Shown: in pieces, positions 23,496 to 35,446 of the stretch
Position numbering within the stretch: position 1 is the stretch's first letter
Layout: every line of letters begins with the position of its first letter
Source: Cephalopachus bancanus
Taxonomy: Eukaryota; Chordata; Mammalia; Primates; Tarsiidae
Length of the DNA stretch: 64,000 nucleotides
NCBI GenBank assembly: GCA_027257055.1
Contig: JAPVLO010000133.1
Span: forward strand, 992,001-1,056,000
Direction of reading: 5' to 3'
The notes under the pieces: generated by a model
The model's input: the letters and a program-made list of their open reading frames with translations, nothing else
What the model was told of the DNA's origin: nothing
The model's database searches: none
Position numbers and translations under genes: made by a program

Positions 23496-23919
23496 GTCTG
23501 AGATTTTAAATTAGGTTTAGCCCAAAGCTATCTCTTTACATATTTTGGAGTTGGGCCTAAAGGCTTCTCCACATATAGAGAACTGTAATGTAACTGGATA
23601 TGTAAATAGACTAATCTACTCTTGTAACAAGTAGTCGAGTTTTATCCAGTCACTACAGCCAAGTTTTGACCAATAACAGGCAGCCAACTATTAAAACCAT
23701 GTTCAAATATGGCATGACCCAGCTGTTTCTATATCTCACTTCTGTTTTTTGTCGTCAAGTTTGTTTTTTTTTCCCTGTCCATAAATGTTATCTGATCTCG
23801 TGGTAGCCCAAGAATCACTCTGAACCTATTTTGGTTCTGGGGGCTGCCCAGTTTGCAAATTGTTCTTTGCTCAATTAAACTCTTTACAATTTAATTTGTC
23901 TAAAGTTTTTCTTTTAGCA
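23496..23919 (+). mobile_element. Probable class I (ERV1) solo LTR
   Basis: The right end is clear: 'ggttctgggggctgccc', 'ttctttgctcaattaaactc' (ATTAAA polyadenylation signal) and 'tttgtctaaagtttttctttta' then gCA, which I recognise from gammaretrovirus-like mammalian LTRs of the MER4 sort. Upstream are 'ccaataacaggcagccaact' and a 'tattaaaacc' TATA-like site. The left edge is approximate because I found no matching TSD. Confidence 0.6.
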
Positions 23920-24106
23920 AAGATAAGAGAAATAGTTGGTATAGGTCCTAGTTTACTGATTGAAGGTTTTTGATTATAGTGCAGAGAGAAGAAACAAACA
24001 AAATTCTCCTGAATTGAGAAGACAGAGATGGAAATTCTGAGAGGCTGAGGGGGCTAGAACTTAAAATTTTGACTTAGAGTGACAGGAGGGGAGTGAGAAA
24101 GAGGGG
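23920..24106. other. Spacer
   Basis: Nothing recognised. Confidence 0.4.

Positions 24107-24171
<65 letters not shown>
24107..24171. repeat. (GA)n microsatellite
   Basis: About 65 bases of GA repeat with one 'gaagag' interruption. Confidence 0.95.
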
Positions 24172-24174
<3 letters not shown>

Positions 24175-24665
24175 GTAAGGGCATGCCCTGGAGAACTTCA
24201 GGGGAGCTTTTAAATCTTTGTCTGAGTCCCCGATAGGTGCATGTGTATGCATAGGATGAAACATTCCAACCTAGAGAAGAGAGCCAGTGAAAAGAAAAAT
24301 CGAAGACAACTCACAGATCTCTTACAGGACAAAGAATAATTTGTGTTTTCAAATTCAGTGTGGTGAAAACTTGCAACGCATGGGGCATTGGATACATACC
24401 TCACAAGACTGCTCTGAATTCACCATAACAAAACTTAAAATCAGGTGTCACATGATCAATTGGATTCATGAATAATTAAACTGTGCACAGCACAAAAATT
24501 AATGCTCTCTATTGGAATATATCACAATCTAGGGCCAGAAAATGTAAAAGTTATGATGTCAGTAGTCAATAAAAATTAACAGGCAGCCAAAGAACATACA
24601 ATTCATAAGCAGAAAAAAAAATGACAACGATAAAAGAATTCAGAAATGACAGATTTGGTAACATT
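24172..24665. other. Unclassified DNA
   Basis: Nothing recognised. Confidence 0.4.
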
Positions 24666-24682
24666 TGTGGACAAGGATTTTA

Positions 24683-24970
24683 TTTTATTTTATTTTTGAG
24701 TTGGAGTCTCACTCGGTCACCCAGACTGGAGTGCAGTGGCGGCTGCCGGCCACTGAAGCCTCGCCTGCTGGGCTCCGGCAATCCTTCTGCCTCAGCCTTC
24801 CGAGTAGCCAGAATTACAGGCATGCGCTATCACGCCCAGCTGATTTTTTGATTTATTGTAGAGATGAGGTCTCGCTGCCCAGGCGGGTCTTGAACCCGCG
24901 GGCTCAGGCAATCCACTCACCTCAGCCTCCCAAAGGCGCGGGATTACAGGCTGTGCCACCGAGCCCGGCT
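24683..24970 (-). mobile_element. Alu, antisense
   Basis: Full dimeric lineage-type Alu; the tail reads as TTTTA repeats. TSD tgtRgacaaggatttta at 24666-24682 and 24971-24987. It keeps the GCGGGTTCAAG/CCCGC segment with one change. Confidence 0.95.
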
Positions 24971-24987
24971 TGTAGACAAGGATTTTA

Positions 24988-25349
24988 AAACGGTTTGTTA
25001 TAGCCTGTAAATATGTTCAAAATTTGAAAAATATTTAATAAGAAAAAGGAAAAAAAAGAAGATAACATCTACACGGAACTTTTAGAGATAAAAAATACAG
25101 GACAATGTAAGAAATAAATATACGTTGGATAGAATAACAACAGATTTGATACTGCAGGAAAAAAGATCATGAGGTTGAATAAACAATAAAAACAATCCAA
25201 AGCACTGAGAGAAAACAAAAACAAAAAATGCTGACTTGCCCTTTCATGTGTTAGATTATCATTGAGTGTGAGTTCAGTACTAGACCTTCATCTATGCATA
25301 TTACCTGGGCTTAAGTTGGAGGATTTTTCTTGGAGAGATGCTTTTTGTC
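24988..25349. other. Unclassified A-rich DNA
   Basis: A-rich; nothing recognised. Confidence 0.4.
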
Positions 25350-25436
25350 TTCTGTTGCCAAGACTTAAGCAATCCTGTCTCCTTGGCCTCCCGAAGTGTT
25401 GGGATTACAGGCATGAGCTACCTCACCTGGCCTATT
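25350..25436 (-). mobile_element. Partial Alu left monomer, antisense
   Basis: 'gacttaagcaatcctgtctc', 'ttggcctcccgaagtgttgg', 'gattacaggcatgagcta' and 'cacctggcct' are the antisense left-monomer text. The other half is absent. It uses the older 'cccgaagtgttggg' form rather than the 'cccaaaggcgc' of the young copies here. Confidence 0.75.
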
Positions 25437-28065
25437 TTTATTTTTTTATATTTTCCAATTTTTTTGTATCAAGTGTAAATTACTTTTATAAAATATATAG
25501 TTTTCTTGGAACAAAAATAAAATAATACTATGTATAGCTTTGCTGATTTCTGTTCTTGGATTGATGTACTTAAAGTTCATTTGGTCCTGTGCTTTCTTAC
25601 TTATAACTAGACTGTCAGTAACTGTGGAATATTTGTTACTTAAAACCAACCAACCCTTCTAACAATGTTAGTCTTTTGAGTGTAGTTGTTTTCTCTTATC
25701 TGAATCTTCAAGAGTTACTCTATCTACTGAGATTTCCTTTCATTGAAGAGACTCAACGAGCCATTTCTAACTGGCCTGTTTTATACTTTTTCCCATTTCT
25801 CTCAGTGGGGACTCCTAACCTTCTGGATAAGAGATTATGAATATTAATTTACCCTATCCTCTGATGCTACAGACCACCGGGTCACTTATGTAGTCATAGC
25901 AACCTGCTTTGAGACCTGTTCATGTCCTTTCTAATTACAAAAAGGTGCTGTCTTTCATTGACTAAAATGGTTTGAAGCATCAAGAATAGAGGCTGCACTC
26001 TGTGGTTTTGTATTTCTCTATACCATATTTCATCTGGTCCTTATAAACAAAAATTCACTACACCAATGGCAGCATCATCTCCTTTGTTCCTTTGTTTAAC
26101 CATCTTTATGCTCAGAATATCTGCACCCAGAAATATTTTGATAAGAACTTAAAGATAAATTATTATACTTTTAAATTTTATTTCTATGATCAGTTAATAA
26201 TGTGCAGCAGACTTTATCTTTCTGTCTCTGGTACTCCAGAAGATGAGAGTCAAGGTAAAGCATGCATTAAATTCATGGCTGTAAGATGTTCAGGAACAAA
26301 AAAAGAATCCGAAAAGGCTGGAGGCTCAGGGAGGAGTTGAGAATTAGAGCTGGGGTAAAGAGTGAGGTGATTGTGCAGGATGATGTGTTTTATTTTTCAA
26401 TGAAGGCCTTTTGGCTTAGCTCAGTTGAAAAACAGTCTTTTCAAAATGTTCTAGTATGCCTCAAAGATGGCTGAGCAAGACAAAGCCATCTAGCCCACAT
26501 AGAGCTGTGCATCCCTTGAAACATGTTCTATCCAGCTCATAAAACTCTGAGGCAAACAGATTGGAGAACAGCAGAGTCCTGGTCCTGGGACCAAGAGGCA
26601 TGCTGTCTAACTTCTCAACCCTTTGAACTTGAACCACCCCTACTAATCATGACTGATTTGGTACTCTGAAGGGGCCATTACTGATGGCTATTCTGATTAA
26701 TGCCCTATGGCAGTAGTTCCAATTCCCTGTGACTTTCCATCTGGGTAAATAGCTGTCATCATTAGGTAATGGCTGCTTTTGCTAGGCTATCAAATTACTA
26801 AGCAGTTACTACAATCTAGTGCTGATTTAACATGATTTGACTTAATAATTAGTTATGATTTTCCCATTTCTACTTCTAGATGATAACAATTTTAAATGTC
26901 CTCTTTTTGCCTTCTGTTCCTCACTTTTCTGTTATTTGTGTATTCCCTCACAAATATATCATTTTTGAGAATGAAATAATAGGGCTACTATAATAATATA
27001 TAATAATAATGGACACTATAATTTAACTGTCATGATTGTCTTTCACAGACAGAAGATAACCTTTATTTTTTCTTCTTCTTATTTGCATAGTTTCAGGAGT
27101 ATAATAGCCTGGGAGAAACAAGGAATACTTTTATATTAACTCTTAGGAAATAATCTAGACTGGTTTATGTGATCAGAAACTCTAAAGTCACATATGCTCA
27201 TTGTCATCAGGAGTGGGGGTTGGTTAGATGCATTCATGAAATTTTTTATAACTTTATACATCAAAAGTTATCAAAATTATTGTCTACATAAGTATTCCAT
27301 AATGTTGATTACCAACTTACTGAAAAGAATCACCATATAACTCATCGTTCAAGTAAAAGCAAGTTTATTGCTTACTGCAGAAAGAAGGAGTGCTACATTG
27401 ACAGAATCCTAGCAGTGTCCCCAAGGAAGAAGCTTAAAGGCAGAATATTTGTAACTTTGTCTGATCTGGTTCAAGGCATGTCTTTCTATGTAAAATATTG
27501 AATGAACCTGAGGAAATTTCATGGTATAATAATGTAGAATTGTGGACACAGCACAGCAAGGTTTAGAAGAGAGTCTTGACAAATAACCAGTGAGTTACTG
27601 AACCCAGTTGAGCTGTCTGTTGGTTAGAGAATGGGTTATTTTATCCTAAAGAAGGACAGCTGAATAGTTTGTAGTTGAGATAAATATGTTTTCAGGAAAG
27701 TTACTTACAACTCCATGCTCCTGGAGAAACATTTTCTAGAATGGTAAATTCACATGAAGGAAGACAGTAAGTTAGTGGCCTTAAATGGTTTTGATTCTTA
27801 ATAAATAAATAAAATAAATTCATGAAAATTGAACATTGGCAGAAAGGGGGAAAGACTAATTTAAAAAATATTGATAGTGTTATTAGTAGCATGATTCATA
27901 TCACTTGTATTATCCTGTGGTAAGAGATAAAAACAATGTCAATAAAAGCTTTAAAGTTTATCTTTTTGTCATAATTTAGTAACTCATGTCCTAGGTAAAC
28001 TGTAATGTTTTACTGCACTATCACTACTGCATCTTACTTTGTACACAAAGTAATACTTCTTAAAT
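25437..28065. other. Unclassified DNA
   Basis: No gene recognised. 27.33-27.66 kb ('gcaagtttattgcttactgc', then 'cagtgtccccaaggaagaag') resembles an antisense LTR but I cannot classify it. No sustained reading frame. Confidence 0.35.
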
Positions 28066-28075
28066 ATTAAAACCT

Positions 28076-28346
28076 GCCGGGTTTGGTGGCTCAGCCTGTA
28101 ATCCCGCGCCTTTGGGAGGCTGAGGTGAGTGGATTGCCTGAGCCCGCGGGTTCGAGACCCGCCTGGGCAGCAAGACCGCATCTCTACAATAAATCAAAAA
28201 ATCAGCCGGGCGTGGTAGCACATGCCTGTAATTCCGGCTACTCGGAAGGCTGAGGCGGAAGGATCGCCGGAGCCCAGCAGGCGAGGCTGCGGTGGCCGGA
28301 AGCGGCCAATGCACTCCAGTCTGGGCAACAGAGTGAGACTCCAACT

Positions 28347-28376
<30 letters not shown>
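28076..28376 (+). mobile_element. Alu, sense
   Basis: Full dimeric lineage-type Alu with GCGGGTTCGAGACCCGC intact and an A-tail of about 30. TSD attaaaacYt at 28066-28075 and 28377-28386. Confidence 0.95.
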
Positions 28377-28379
<3 letters not shown>

Positions 28380-28386
28380 AAAACTT

Positions 28387-28743
28387 ATGTGATTAAAATC
28401 TCTGAGTATACTTAAACATCAGAATTATCCAAAATAAAAATTAAGCCAGTAAGGATTCCTCGTTGTAAAAATAAAATACAACTCTAGCTAACCTAACGAA
28501 AACACTAATTTATTCTATTGATTGTGTAACAAAAAAAAGTCCTGAAAAATCAGGGAGAGGATTTTACTGATATTATTGCAATAAGTAGATTGTTAATTAG
28601 TGAGGAATGTCTCAAGAAAAAGAAGGAAGCCTGAGGGTTTGCTGAGGCAGATAAACAAGGGAGTCACCTTGGAGTCAGCCATGACTTAAGGACATCTGAT
28701 TCTACCACAGGTACCATGAATAAACCCAGATCGAATCCAAAAT
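28387..28743. other. Unclassified DNA
   Basis: Nothing recognised. Confidence 0.4.
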
Positions 28744-28758
28744 CTTACGTAACTTTTT

Positions 28759-29046
28759 TTTAGTTGGAGTCTCACTCTGTCTCCCAGGCTGGAGGGCAGT
28801 GGCAGGCTCCCGGCCACTGCAGCCTCCACCTGCTGGGTGGGCTCAGGCGATCCTTCCGCCTCAGCCTTCCAAAGAGCCGGAACTACAGGCGTGCGCTACT
28901 ATGCTCAGCTAATTTTTTGATCTATTGTAGAGACGAGGTCTCACCATGTTGCCCAGGCTGGTCGCGAATCCCGCGGGCTCAGGCAATTCTCTGGTCTCAG
29001 CCTTCCAAAGTGATGGGATTATGGACTTGAGCCATCGTGCCTGACC
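28759..29046 (-). mobile_element. Older Alu, antisense
   Basis: Dimeric Alu that differs from the young type at several sites, for example 'caccatgttgcccaggctgg' and 'ccaaagtgatgggatt'. TSD cttaYgtaacttttt at 28744-28758 and 29047-29061. Confidence 0.9.
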
Positions 29047-29248
29047 CTTATGTAACTTTTTGAAGTTAAAAATATGGGACATCCAATTGACCCAGGCTAG
29101 GTCATGTGCTCACTCTCTTTCTAAGGAAGGGAGAGCTTATATGTGTCTTAAGGACTTCCATGATGACCATAGGATTCCAGACTCCTTCTTTAATGGGATT
29201 TCCCAAATAAGAAAGTTATTCTAGCAGTGGAGCTGGCAAAACAAATAG

Positions 29249-29568
29249 TCATCCCTCAGTGTGCATGGGGATTGGTTGTAGGACTCCTACGCTTTCAAAA
29301 TTCACGGATACTCAGGTTCCTGATATAAAATGGTGCAGCATTTGTATACAACCTACCCATATCCTGTACACTTGAAGTCATTTCTAGGTTACTTTTAATA
29401 CCTACCTAATACAAGGTAGTTTGTTATGCAGTCTTGTTTCGGGAATAATAAGTTAAGAAGTTTGTACGTGTTCAGTTTAGTCACAGCCATCCATTCTTCT
29501 CTCTGCATATTTTCTGTCCTCAGTTGGTTGAACTCAAGGATACAAAACCCACAGATACGGAGGGTGGA
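29249..29568. mobile_element. Tigger-family non-autonomous DNA transposon (MER2-like)
   Basis: Left end 'catccctcagtgtgcatggg' and right end, on the minus strand, 'caccctccgtatctgtgggt' are imperfect inverted repeats. The interior has 'tatacaacctacccatatcc', 'ttacttttaatacctac' and 'gttggttgaactcaaggat', in the order I recall for MER2. About 320 bp, close to the family's 345. No transposase is encoded. Confidence 0.7.
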
Positions 29569-29591
29569 GTGCATAGACATACGCATACTGA

Positions 29592-29640
29592 AAGGTACAT
29601 GTGTGTGTGAACATGTGTGTGTGAACATGTGTGTGTATAA
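29592..29640. repeat. Minisatellite, about 16-bp unit
   Basis: 'acatgtgtgtgtga' is repeated three times with a 16-bp period, the last copy degenerating. Confidence 0.85.
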
Positions 29641-29924
29641 GGAAGGCACACTCCCTCTAAGGTCCTATAGGAGAATTCCTTCCCTTTCTCTTCCACTTTC
29701 TAAGTAGTAGCTGGCAGCATTCCTTTGCTTGTGGCTGCATTACCTCCAATTTTTGCCTTCATTTTCCTATAATTTTCTTCTTTTGTCCCTTTTCAGTGCC
29801 TTTTAAGGAAAAGGAGGGAGGGAGGGAAAGAGGGAAGGACTAGAAAACAATTGATACAAAATTGGCTCAGTTGAGACTTCTTTAGAAAATATAATTCAAG
29901 GGTCATCATCCTTTACAAAGAAGT
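29641..29924. other. Spacer
   Basis: A GGGA-rich run at about 29813-29840; nothing else recognised. Confidence 0.4.
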
Positions 29925-30295
29925 TTGTCTTGGCTTTGCTTCTGAGTTACCTTCGGGTCATAGGTCCTTGTCTTGTGTGCTTCACACAACTTCCCCTGTG
30001 CCTTCGTACACACTCTCTACTTGGCCTGGAATGCTCTTCCTTTTTGCATTTAGCTATTTTACTTCTTCATATTCCTCAGGACGGAACTCATCCTCACTGG
30101 GAGGCTGTTCCTGATAACTTCCACATCCACAGTCCCTTCCAGAACACTTTTATCACTCCCTTGGTATTCTTTTTAGCACTTATCAAATGCCTTTTAAATT
30201 ATTGCTTTGCTTGTATTGTCTTTGATCAATAGGAGAGCAGCCATAAGATAGACTTGTCTTAATAATTTCTATATCCTTATACTAGCACACATTTT
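29925..30295 (+). repeat. L2 LINE 3'-end relic
   Basis: 'ggcctggaatgctcttcctt', 'cttcatattcctcagg', 'ggaggctgttcctgata' and 'tttttagcacttatcaaatg' reproduce the L2 ORF2 C-terminus and 3' end in order. The open frame at 29930-30232 is therefore a decayed L2 shadow and not a gene. Confidence 0.75.
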
Positions 30296-30299
30296 ATAT

Positions 30300-30630
30300 A
30301 TAAAAATCCACAATCCCTCATCTGTAATTTCAAAATTGAAAATTCCATATGAGCTCTTATAACATAGATGTTTTTGTTAGTCATTTAGTGGCAAAACTTG
30401 ACCTGATATGAATGGGAAAATCCCCCACCTGAACTGATGAGATGCTATTAATAGTCTTTGTTTTTTACCACTGTCTTGCTGTAGAAATGTTTTGTTTGAT
30501 TACTGAGTATTGACCCAGACTCCACTGATGGTACTAGAATATCTGATATGTGTACCATGTTGCCTTTCTAAATTTGAAAAATTCTGAATTTTTAAATGCA
30601 TAGAGTCTCAACAGTTACGGATTTTGAATG
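30300..30630. mobile_element. Possible Tigger-like DNA transposon relic
   Basis: The two ends resemble each other as inverted repeats rich in 'aatttcaaaattgaaaatt' / 'aatttgaaaaattctgaatt', as in some non-autonomous Tigger elements. Family not resolved. Confidence 0.3.
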
Positions 30631-31397
30631 GTGACCCTGTATTATTTTCTCAGAAAATGCTAATATATTTGATGTTTGATTGTAGTTTAAAAAATAACTT
30701 TCAGGCAATCTTGTAGAAAGATGAGGCAACCACATGATATCTGAAACCAAAGGGCTGAATTTTTTACTTAAGCTAGAAAGAGCTATATTGGTCAGACTTG
30801 GTCTACTGACAAAAATAAATAAAATAATCAATTTTAAATGGAGCTTTGGGGAAGCATTCTTTCGAAGTTGTGTGGTCTACAACAGAGGAATTGGGTCAAC
30901 ACAGCTGTTGAAGAGTATTCATGGGAATGAGTCTGTCACCTATTGGCTGGCCTTCAAAGCATGAGACTGATACTGATAAGTATGTTCTCTGTAGGAAGGA
31001 GTCTTTGATTAATTACATAGGCTTAAAACCAGTTCTGAGCTATAGGACTGACACTGATTGATTCAAAAGGATTAAAACCATATCTGTCATCTCTGATTTA
31101 ATGACTGACAACCTTTCTAGAATCATGGGAACACTTTTGAAGAAATTCTCAATGCACACTAAACTGAAGTGTTTTTTTCCTTGAAAAGTATCTCTTTTAG
31201 AATATTATTCTTGAAAATCAAAAATCCACTCCTAAAGTCTTTTTCAGTACCTAATTGATGAAAAATGTTCTCATTTTTACTAATTCGAATGAGAGAATGA
31301 CTGGAGCTTGGGCATGACAACTCAGGCAAAAAATATACAAATAATTTGAATAACAATTTTGTATCATTCTGAAGTCCTTTTACAAAAGGATACCTAA
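30631..31397. other. Unclassified DNA
   Basis: Nothing recognised beyond short AT-rich tracts. Confidence 0.4.
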
Positions 31398-31565
31398 GCT
31401 GACCGTGGTGGCTTATGCCTGTAATTCCAGCACTTGAGGAGGCTGAGGCAGGAGGATTGCTTGAACCCGGGTGTTTTGAGGCTGCAGTGAGTCATGATGG
31501 CGCCACAGCACTCCAGCCCAGGTGTCAGAGAGAGAGAGCCTAACGCAACAAAACAAAACAAAAGA
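31398..31565 (+). mobile_element. Free Alu monomer (FLAM type), sense
   Basis: One 7SL-derived monomer: 'ggtggcttatgcctgtaatt', 'aggaggattgcttgaacccg', 'aggctgcagtgagtcatgat', 'cactccagcccaggtgtcag', then a CAAAA-type tail. There is no second monomer. Confidence 0.85.
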
Positions 31566-32589
31566 ACATTTGAACCTAGAGGTAGAAAAGTCTTCTACTC
31601 TTCGATATGTCTTGTCATACAATTTCACTATATCTTGGCTTTATCTGCTATACAAATTCTTATAGACTTATAGCAATGAGATCTATGCTACTATTATTTT
31701 TGTTAACAGCAAGAGAATTCCTAGTGAATCTGGCATCTCAGTCAATTAGAACTTTGAAGATATTTTCTGTATTCTAAGCTTTGGGGGCAGATGAGATGTC
31801 AAGGCTAGAAGAGTGAGGAAGTGATATGTTATGACCAATGAGAGCATTTATAATGAAAATATTAAATCAGGCATTTTACAGGATGTCAAAATATTCAGTA
31901 CTATAAAAGTCTATTTTTTTTTCTCTTAATATGTCTCCAGTTTCTCCTGACACTAAGCCATGGACAGAAAAATGAAAGTCTACCTACGAAATATGAAGTT
32001 CTTATTCATTTCTATATAATAAAATAATTTTTAAATGTTCAAAATTTTTGAAATAATTTTTAAAAATTTGTGACAGGAAGGAATTTTATTTCATATTCTT
32101 CTCATTTTCCTTCCTTACCCATATAACTACATGGAAGAAAAATGGTCTTTGCTAAGAAGGAGTAAAATACTATTGTAGATGTGATCAATCTATGGTCATT
32201 GTGCTATAAAGTAGCCATTGTTATGAAGGGTAGTTTGACTTATATATATTCCATTCTTATTAGTCTGAAAGACTGAAAGCCTCTTCCTACCATACATTAT
32301 TGGGCTGTGACTCACTGCAGGGAACCCGACAAGCTTTCAGAATGTTTAGAATTGTGCCATTCTTCAGAGCCCTAGAAGGAAGTCAAAAAGTAGAAAAAAA
32401 AATCAATGATTTCTGGGGGGAAAAGAGAGGAGGAGAGAAGTGCTGAGTTCTAGCCTCAATAAACTTTGAATTAAAAGATGAATAAATAAGAAAAATAAAT
32501 AATTGTTTTGCACCATCTAGGCTCTGCACGTATTTGTGATTAACTTACTGGAAGTTCGGTTGCTTCCCAGAATGCATTTTTCCTGATTT
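31566..32589. other. Unclassified DNA
   Basis: No gene or nameable repeat seen. Confidence 0.4.
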
Positions 32590-33155
32590 CCTTCACCTGT
32601 ATTACTTTTCTTCTACTTAGGGTGCTCTTCCTCCAGACCATTGTCTTCCTTAGTGCTTATGTCATCTCAGAAAGCCATGCCTACTCTACATCAAACTATG
32701 CTTTTCCAGTGATCCATTACCCTGTATCTTTTCTGCATAACACTTACACCCCAATATGTAATACCTTGTGCAATTTTTGGTGCTCTTAATTATCTCCTTT
32801 TTTTCTCCCAATAGAAGATACCCCATGAAGTTACAGTGGTACGATGAATCCAGTTTATTCTGACTTGTAAAGGTTGATAGTCCTCCTAGAAGCACCACAT
32901 AATGGTGTGTTACCAAACATCTTTTCCCAGTTTTATATTGTTATGTCACCTTGGTTTTCTTGAATTTGGTCACATTGGAGTATTTATACTATGGGTATTG
33001 GCAAGTGCTACAAAGCAAGGCTTTCTTTTTCTTAAAGAACGGACTGTTAATCATTTGTCAATACATCATTGGTGAGGAGAAAGTCTATTTCGGTAACTGT
33101 ATTTCCTGCACAGGGGCATGGCACTCATAATGCTCCACAAATATTTGTTGAATGA
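32590..33155 (+). repeat. L2 LINE 3'-end relic
   Basis: 'ttagggtgctcttcctcc', 'cagaaagccatgcctac', 'catggcactcataatgctcc' and 'caaatatttgttgaatgag' give the L2 C-terminus through to its terminal 'ttgttgaatga'. The middle is diverged or interrupted. Confidence 0.65.
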
Positions 33156-33196
33156 GTACACAATAAATTTAGAAATTACAATTATTTTCAGCTGAT

Positions 33197-33198
33197 AC

Positions 33199-33242
<44 letters not shown>
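33197..33242. repeat. Compound (AT)n(GT)n microsatellite
   Basis: About 20 bases of AT followed by about 26 of GT. Confidence 0.95.
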
Positions 33243-33415
33243 TTGATAAACAATAAATCTGATCATAGTGATTTTCTGTCCTTCAGTATAACATAAAAAG
33301 TTTCAAATCTATGACAGATACTAAAGGGCTTCTAGTGTAAACTAGAGAGTATAATGGCTAAGTGACTAAGTTGATGGAGGAGGTATCTATATTTATATCT
33401 ATGTCATCTATCTAT

Positions 33416-33447
33416 CTTCTATCTATCTATCTATCTATCTATATATC
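33416..33447. repeat. (CTAT)n microsatellite
   Basis: About seven tetranucleotide units with a short AT end; similar degenerate units precede it from 33.39 kb. Confidence 0.9.
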
Positions 33448-34347
33448 AGTGACTGTTAATTTTTGTTCATTAACAAATAGATACGAAAACAATACAGTAT
33501 TTATATTTTAAAATATTTCAAACACTTCAAAAGCATTTTTTTTACTTTTGATAAATATTTGTAATACAATGTACTACAGGGTATTTTTTCTTTGATACAT
33601 GTTCCAAGTAGTTTTGAATTGATTAGTTGCACTGAATTATTGGGATTAACATCATTCAGAGTGATTGGATGGGGAAAACAATCAGCTATTTGCCAGGAGA
33701 GGTTGGGCAGATATAGCCCTAGGCCAGGGATCCAGGGCTGATTCCAAGCTCTGAGTCTGCTCCTAACCAGTGCTGCGACTGAAGCAAGTCATCACATTTT
33801 TCTGAACCTCCTTCCCTAATATAAAAAATGATAAGATTGAATTGGGCAACAATATAGCATCGATTAGTTTTCAGAGTCTATGTTTGATCTTCCATGCTTG
33901 TATGTTTGTTATCTTTTAAAAATAATTAAACGAATTTTAAAATGACTGAAAATTTATGTCCCAGTAATATCTTCTTGTCATTTATTAATGATGTCTTTCT
34001 AATTACATGTGTGTCTCATCTCTGTGACACTTATATTGCACACATATGCCCCTTTTCCCAATTTCTCTCTACTAAACATGGTCAAACTTTGATATCTTAA
34101 ATTTTTTTTAACCTGTCCTCTTTCTCTTTTCCTTCCAGAATCTGAAGCTTCTTGATTTTCAAGATTTCTCAGTATTTATCTTCAAGTCCATTCTTAGTCT
34201 ATTTTCTACCAAACTTGACATAGAACTCACGATATGCCTCCATTAGTTATCATTTCCTGCACTCATTTTCTGTTTAAACATTTTGTTTGTTTATGGTCTT
34301 TTATATGGGATTGTGTTTATCAAAATGTTCTTTCAGTGTGTTCTTTT
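33448..34347. other. Unclassified DNA with a MIR relic
   Basis: At 33735-33840, 'gctgattccaagctctgag', 'cgactgaagcaagtcatc' and 'tctgaacctccttccc' follow the MIR core order (confidence about 0.55). The rest is unrecognised. Confidence 0.45.
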
Positions 34348-34357
34348 AAAAGTAATT

Positions 34358-35141
34358 ATAAAAGTAACTCTAAATGAATTAAAGACCTAAATATAAAAAC
34401 TCAGACCATAAGAATCTTAGAAAATGCAGGAGACACCGTATGGAAACCAAATCCTGATTAAAACCCCAAGTGCCCATACCATAAGAGATAAGACAGACAA
34501 GTGGGACCTCATCAATCTGATAAGCTTCTTCAAAGCAAAAGAAACCATCAAGAGAATGGGGAGATAGCCCACAGAATGGAAAAAAAATATTTGCCTACTG
34601 TATATCTGACAAAGTGCTAATATCTCGGATATACAAGGAGCTCAAATGTGCCGAAAAGAAAAAAACAAACAGCCCCATTAAAAAGTGGGCAAAATACATG
34701 AATAGACACTTCTCAAAAGAAGATCCACAAGCAACCAACAGACACATGAAAAAGGGCTCAGTCTCACTAATCATCATAGAAATGCAAATTGAAACCACAT
34801 TGAGATATCACCTAACACCAGTAAGAACAGCCATCATTAATAAAACTAACAACAACAGATGCTGGCAAGGGTGTGGAGAAAAAGGAACACTTCTACACTG
34901 CCGATGGGAATGCAAACTAGTGCAACCTCTTTGGAAGATACTGTGGCAATTTCTGAAAGAACTAGAAATTGAACTTCCATGTGACCCAGCAATCCCCCTA
35001 CTGGGAATATACCAAGAGGAACTCAAGTCATTCTACCAAAAAGATACTGGCACATGCATGTTTGTTGCAACTCTGTTCACAACAGCAAAAACATGGAACC
35101 AACCATGTTGCCCATCAAAGCTGGACTGGATAAAGAAAATG
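34358..35141 (+). mobile_element. Older 5'-truncated L1, first part (host of the nested insertions)
   Basis: Begins inside ORF2 and reads to 'ctggactggataaagaaaatg', where an Alu interrupts. It resumes at 41975 and ends at 42433. The whole nest is bounded by the TSD aaaagtaatt at 34348-34357 and 42434-42443. Without the nested elements it is about 1.24 kb. Confidence 0.9.
34614..35141 (+). pseudogene. L1 ORF2 C-terminal region (older copy)
   Basis: About 175 codons of L1 ORF2p C-terminus: '[11 protein letters not shown]', 'Y H L T P V R', the Cys-rich '[18 protein letters not shown]' and 'L V Q P L W K'. The cysteine/histidine set required by the ORF2p C-terminal domain is still visible. The true L1 ORF2 is about 1,275 codons; this copy is 5'-truncated and is then cut by the Alu at 35142. 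Confidence 0.9.
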
Positions 35142-35435
35142 AGCCGGGCTCGGTGGGTCAGCCTGTAATCCCGTGCCTTTGGGAGGCTGAGGTGAGTGGA
35201 TTGCCTGAGCCTGTGGGTTTGAGACCCACCTGGGCAGGCGAGACCTCATCTCTATAATAAATTAAAAAAAAAAATTAGCCGGGCGTGATAGCACACACCT
35301 GTAATTCTGGCTACTCAGAAGGCTGAGGCAGAAAGGATCGCTGGAGCCCAGCAGGTCGAGTCTGTGGTGGCTGGGAGCAGCCACTGCACTCCAGTCTGGA
35401 TGACAGAGTAAGACTCCAACTAAAAAAAAAAAAAG
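35142..35435 (+). mobile_element. Alu, sense, at the shared target site
   Basis: Full dimeric Alu. Its TSD is aaagaaaatg at 35132-35141 and 35437-35446. The right-hand copy was later reused as target by the L1 that follows directly. Confidence 0.95.
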
Positions 35436-35446
35436 AAAAGAAAATG

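Noticed and set aside
28076..28376. Possible tRNA or 7SL RNA gene because of pol III A/B box-like segments
   Set aside because: The boxes belong to the Alu SINE; dimeric structure, A-tail and TSD show a retrotransposed copy.
29592..29640. CRISPR-like regular repeats with short spacers
   Set aside because: The 16-bp periodic 'acatgtgtgtgtga' units have no unique spacers; it is a simple minisatellite.
29930..30232. 100-codon plus-strand open frame with hydrophobic start
   Set aside because: It overlaps a decayed L2 LINE end; no signal for a host gene.
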